A stretch of DNA of 6,444 nucleotides from an uncultured bacterium (GTDB taxonomy: Bacteria > Pseudomonadota > Gammaproteobacteria > Burkholderiales > Burkholderiaceae_D): NCBI GenBank assembly GCA_903872555.1, contig CAIQLE010000237.1:1-6444 (forward strand), read 5' to 3'. Shown here one piece after another: positions 5,962 through 6,444 of this stretch (its first letter is position 1; the number at the start of each line of letters is the position of its first letter). A program made the translations under genes and the position numbers. Under the pieces are notes generated by a model that did no database searches, was not told the DNA's origin, and saw only the letters and a program-made list of their open reading frames with translations.

Positions 5962-6444
5962 GTGACGCAGCAATCAGCACCCGCCAGCTTGCCCGCAACA
6001 CAAATTCGCGGCTTTGCTGATTATTTGCGCGAGCATGGATATCTGATCGGTCTGGCAGAACTCGATGCCATGCTGCGCATCGCTATGAAGCTGGAGCCCA
6101 GACATTATCCCAGCCTCAAATCCTGCTGGCGCAGCATCGCCTGTTCCACTGCAGACCAGTGGCGCAAATATCCTGATCTGTTCGAAACCTTCTGGTTTCC
6201 ACATAAGGTGCGCGGCAGTACACGCACGAGTGGCAGCCAGAAAAAATCTAAATCACTCAAGCAACTCGTCGAGCAAATGCATGCCGGTATGGAAGCCCCG
6301 ACTGGCGAAGCCAAGCCTTCCGTCGGACTAGATTTTCAGGGCGGACAGGGCGATGGTATTGAAAGCCAGCAGGCGATGGGCGGCGCCAGCAAGGTCGATC
6401 CCTTGCATCAGGATTTCAAGAAATGGATGCCGGAAGATATAGAC
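5962..6444 (+). CDS. coxE: CoxE, VWA-domain partner of CoxD, N-terminal part (runs off right edge)
   Basis: An open frame of 161 codons from a GTG at 5962 continues past the window. It contains RGFADYLREHGYLIGLAELDAML (about residues 16-38), DQWRKYPDLFETFWFPHKVRGS (about 66-87), then a Lys/Ser patch and a Gly/Gln-rich segment (GLDFQGGQGDG). The ADYLR-hG-x-x-G start and the FWFPHKV segment are typical of CoxE-like proteins, whose C-terminal von Willebrand factor A domain with a metal-binding MIDAS site would lie beyond this window. CoxE acts with CoxD in maturing CO dehydrogenase. The start is uncertain. The GTG lies one base after the coxD stop, with GGGGA at 5946-5950 as a distant ribosome binding site. 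An in-frame ATG at 5932 would add ten residues and overlap coxD by 29 nt. Confidence 0.88.
   Translation, partial: MTQQSAPASLPATQIRGFADYLREHGYLIGLAELDAMLRIAMKLEPRHYPSLKSCWRSIACSTADQWRKYPDLFETFWFPHKVRGSTRTSGSQKKSKSLKQLVEQMHAGMEAPTGEAKPSVGLDFQGGQGDGIESQQAMGGASKVDPLHQDFKKWMPEDID

Overview
The window holds most of an aerobic carbon monoxide oxidation operon on the + strand, in the order coxM-coxS-coxL-coxG-coxD-coxE. coxE is cut by the right edge. CoxL carries the AYRCSFR active-site loop, which marks a true form I (Mo-Cu) CO dehydrogenase, as opposed to the AYRGAGR type of form II paralogues. The M-S-L order of the structural genes also fits form I. The host is probably a proteobacterium of moderate GC content, most likely a betaproteobacterium (Burkholderiales or a relative). 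That placement is inference from the style of the proteins and the gene order; no phylogenetic marker is present.

Layout. Positions 1-391 (- strand) hold the N-terminal 130 codons of a divergently transcribed, unrecognised hydrophobic membrane protein that runs off the left edge. Positions 392-615 are an AT-rich divergent intergenic region. It contains a conspicuous dyad inside a 17-bp-period direct repeat (458-510) and a second pair of direct repeats (527-569), which together look like the control region of the cox operon. Positions 616-4421 encode the three subunits of the enzyme: CoxM (FAD), CoxS (two [2Fe-2S] clusters) and CoxL (molybdenum-copper cofactor). Positions 4434-5042 encode CoxG, an SRPBCC-fold protein with an Ala-rich linker and a C-terminal hydrophobic or amphipathic tail. 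Positions 5049-5960 encode CoxD, a MoxR-type AAA+ ATPase. From about 5962 to the end is the N-terminal part of CoxE, the partner of CoxD.

How they work together. CoxL oxidises CO with water to CO2. Electrons pass through the CoxS clusters to FAD in CoxM and then to the respiratory quinone pool. CoxG probably links the enzyme to the membrane or to quinone. CoxD and CoxE belong to the MoxR/VWA chaperone pairs; CoxD is known in Oligotropha carboxidovorans to be needed for maturing the CuSMo centre. Gaps between the genes are 1-26 nt and no terminator-like structure is seen between them, so one transcript is likely. The enzyme operon itself is well known. The least explained parts are the upstream repeat array and the divergent membrane protein.
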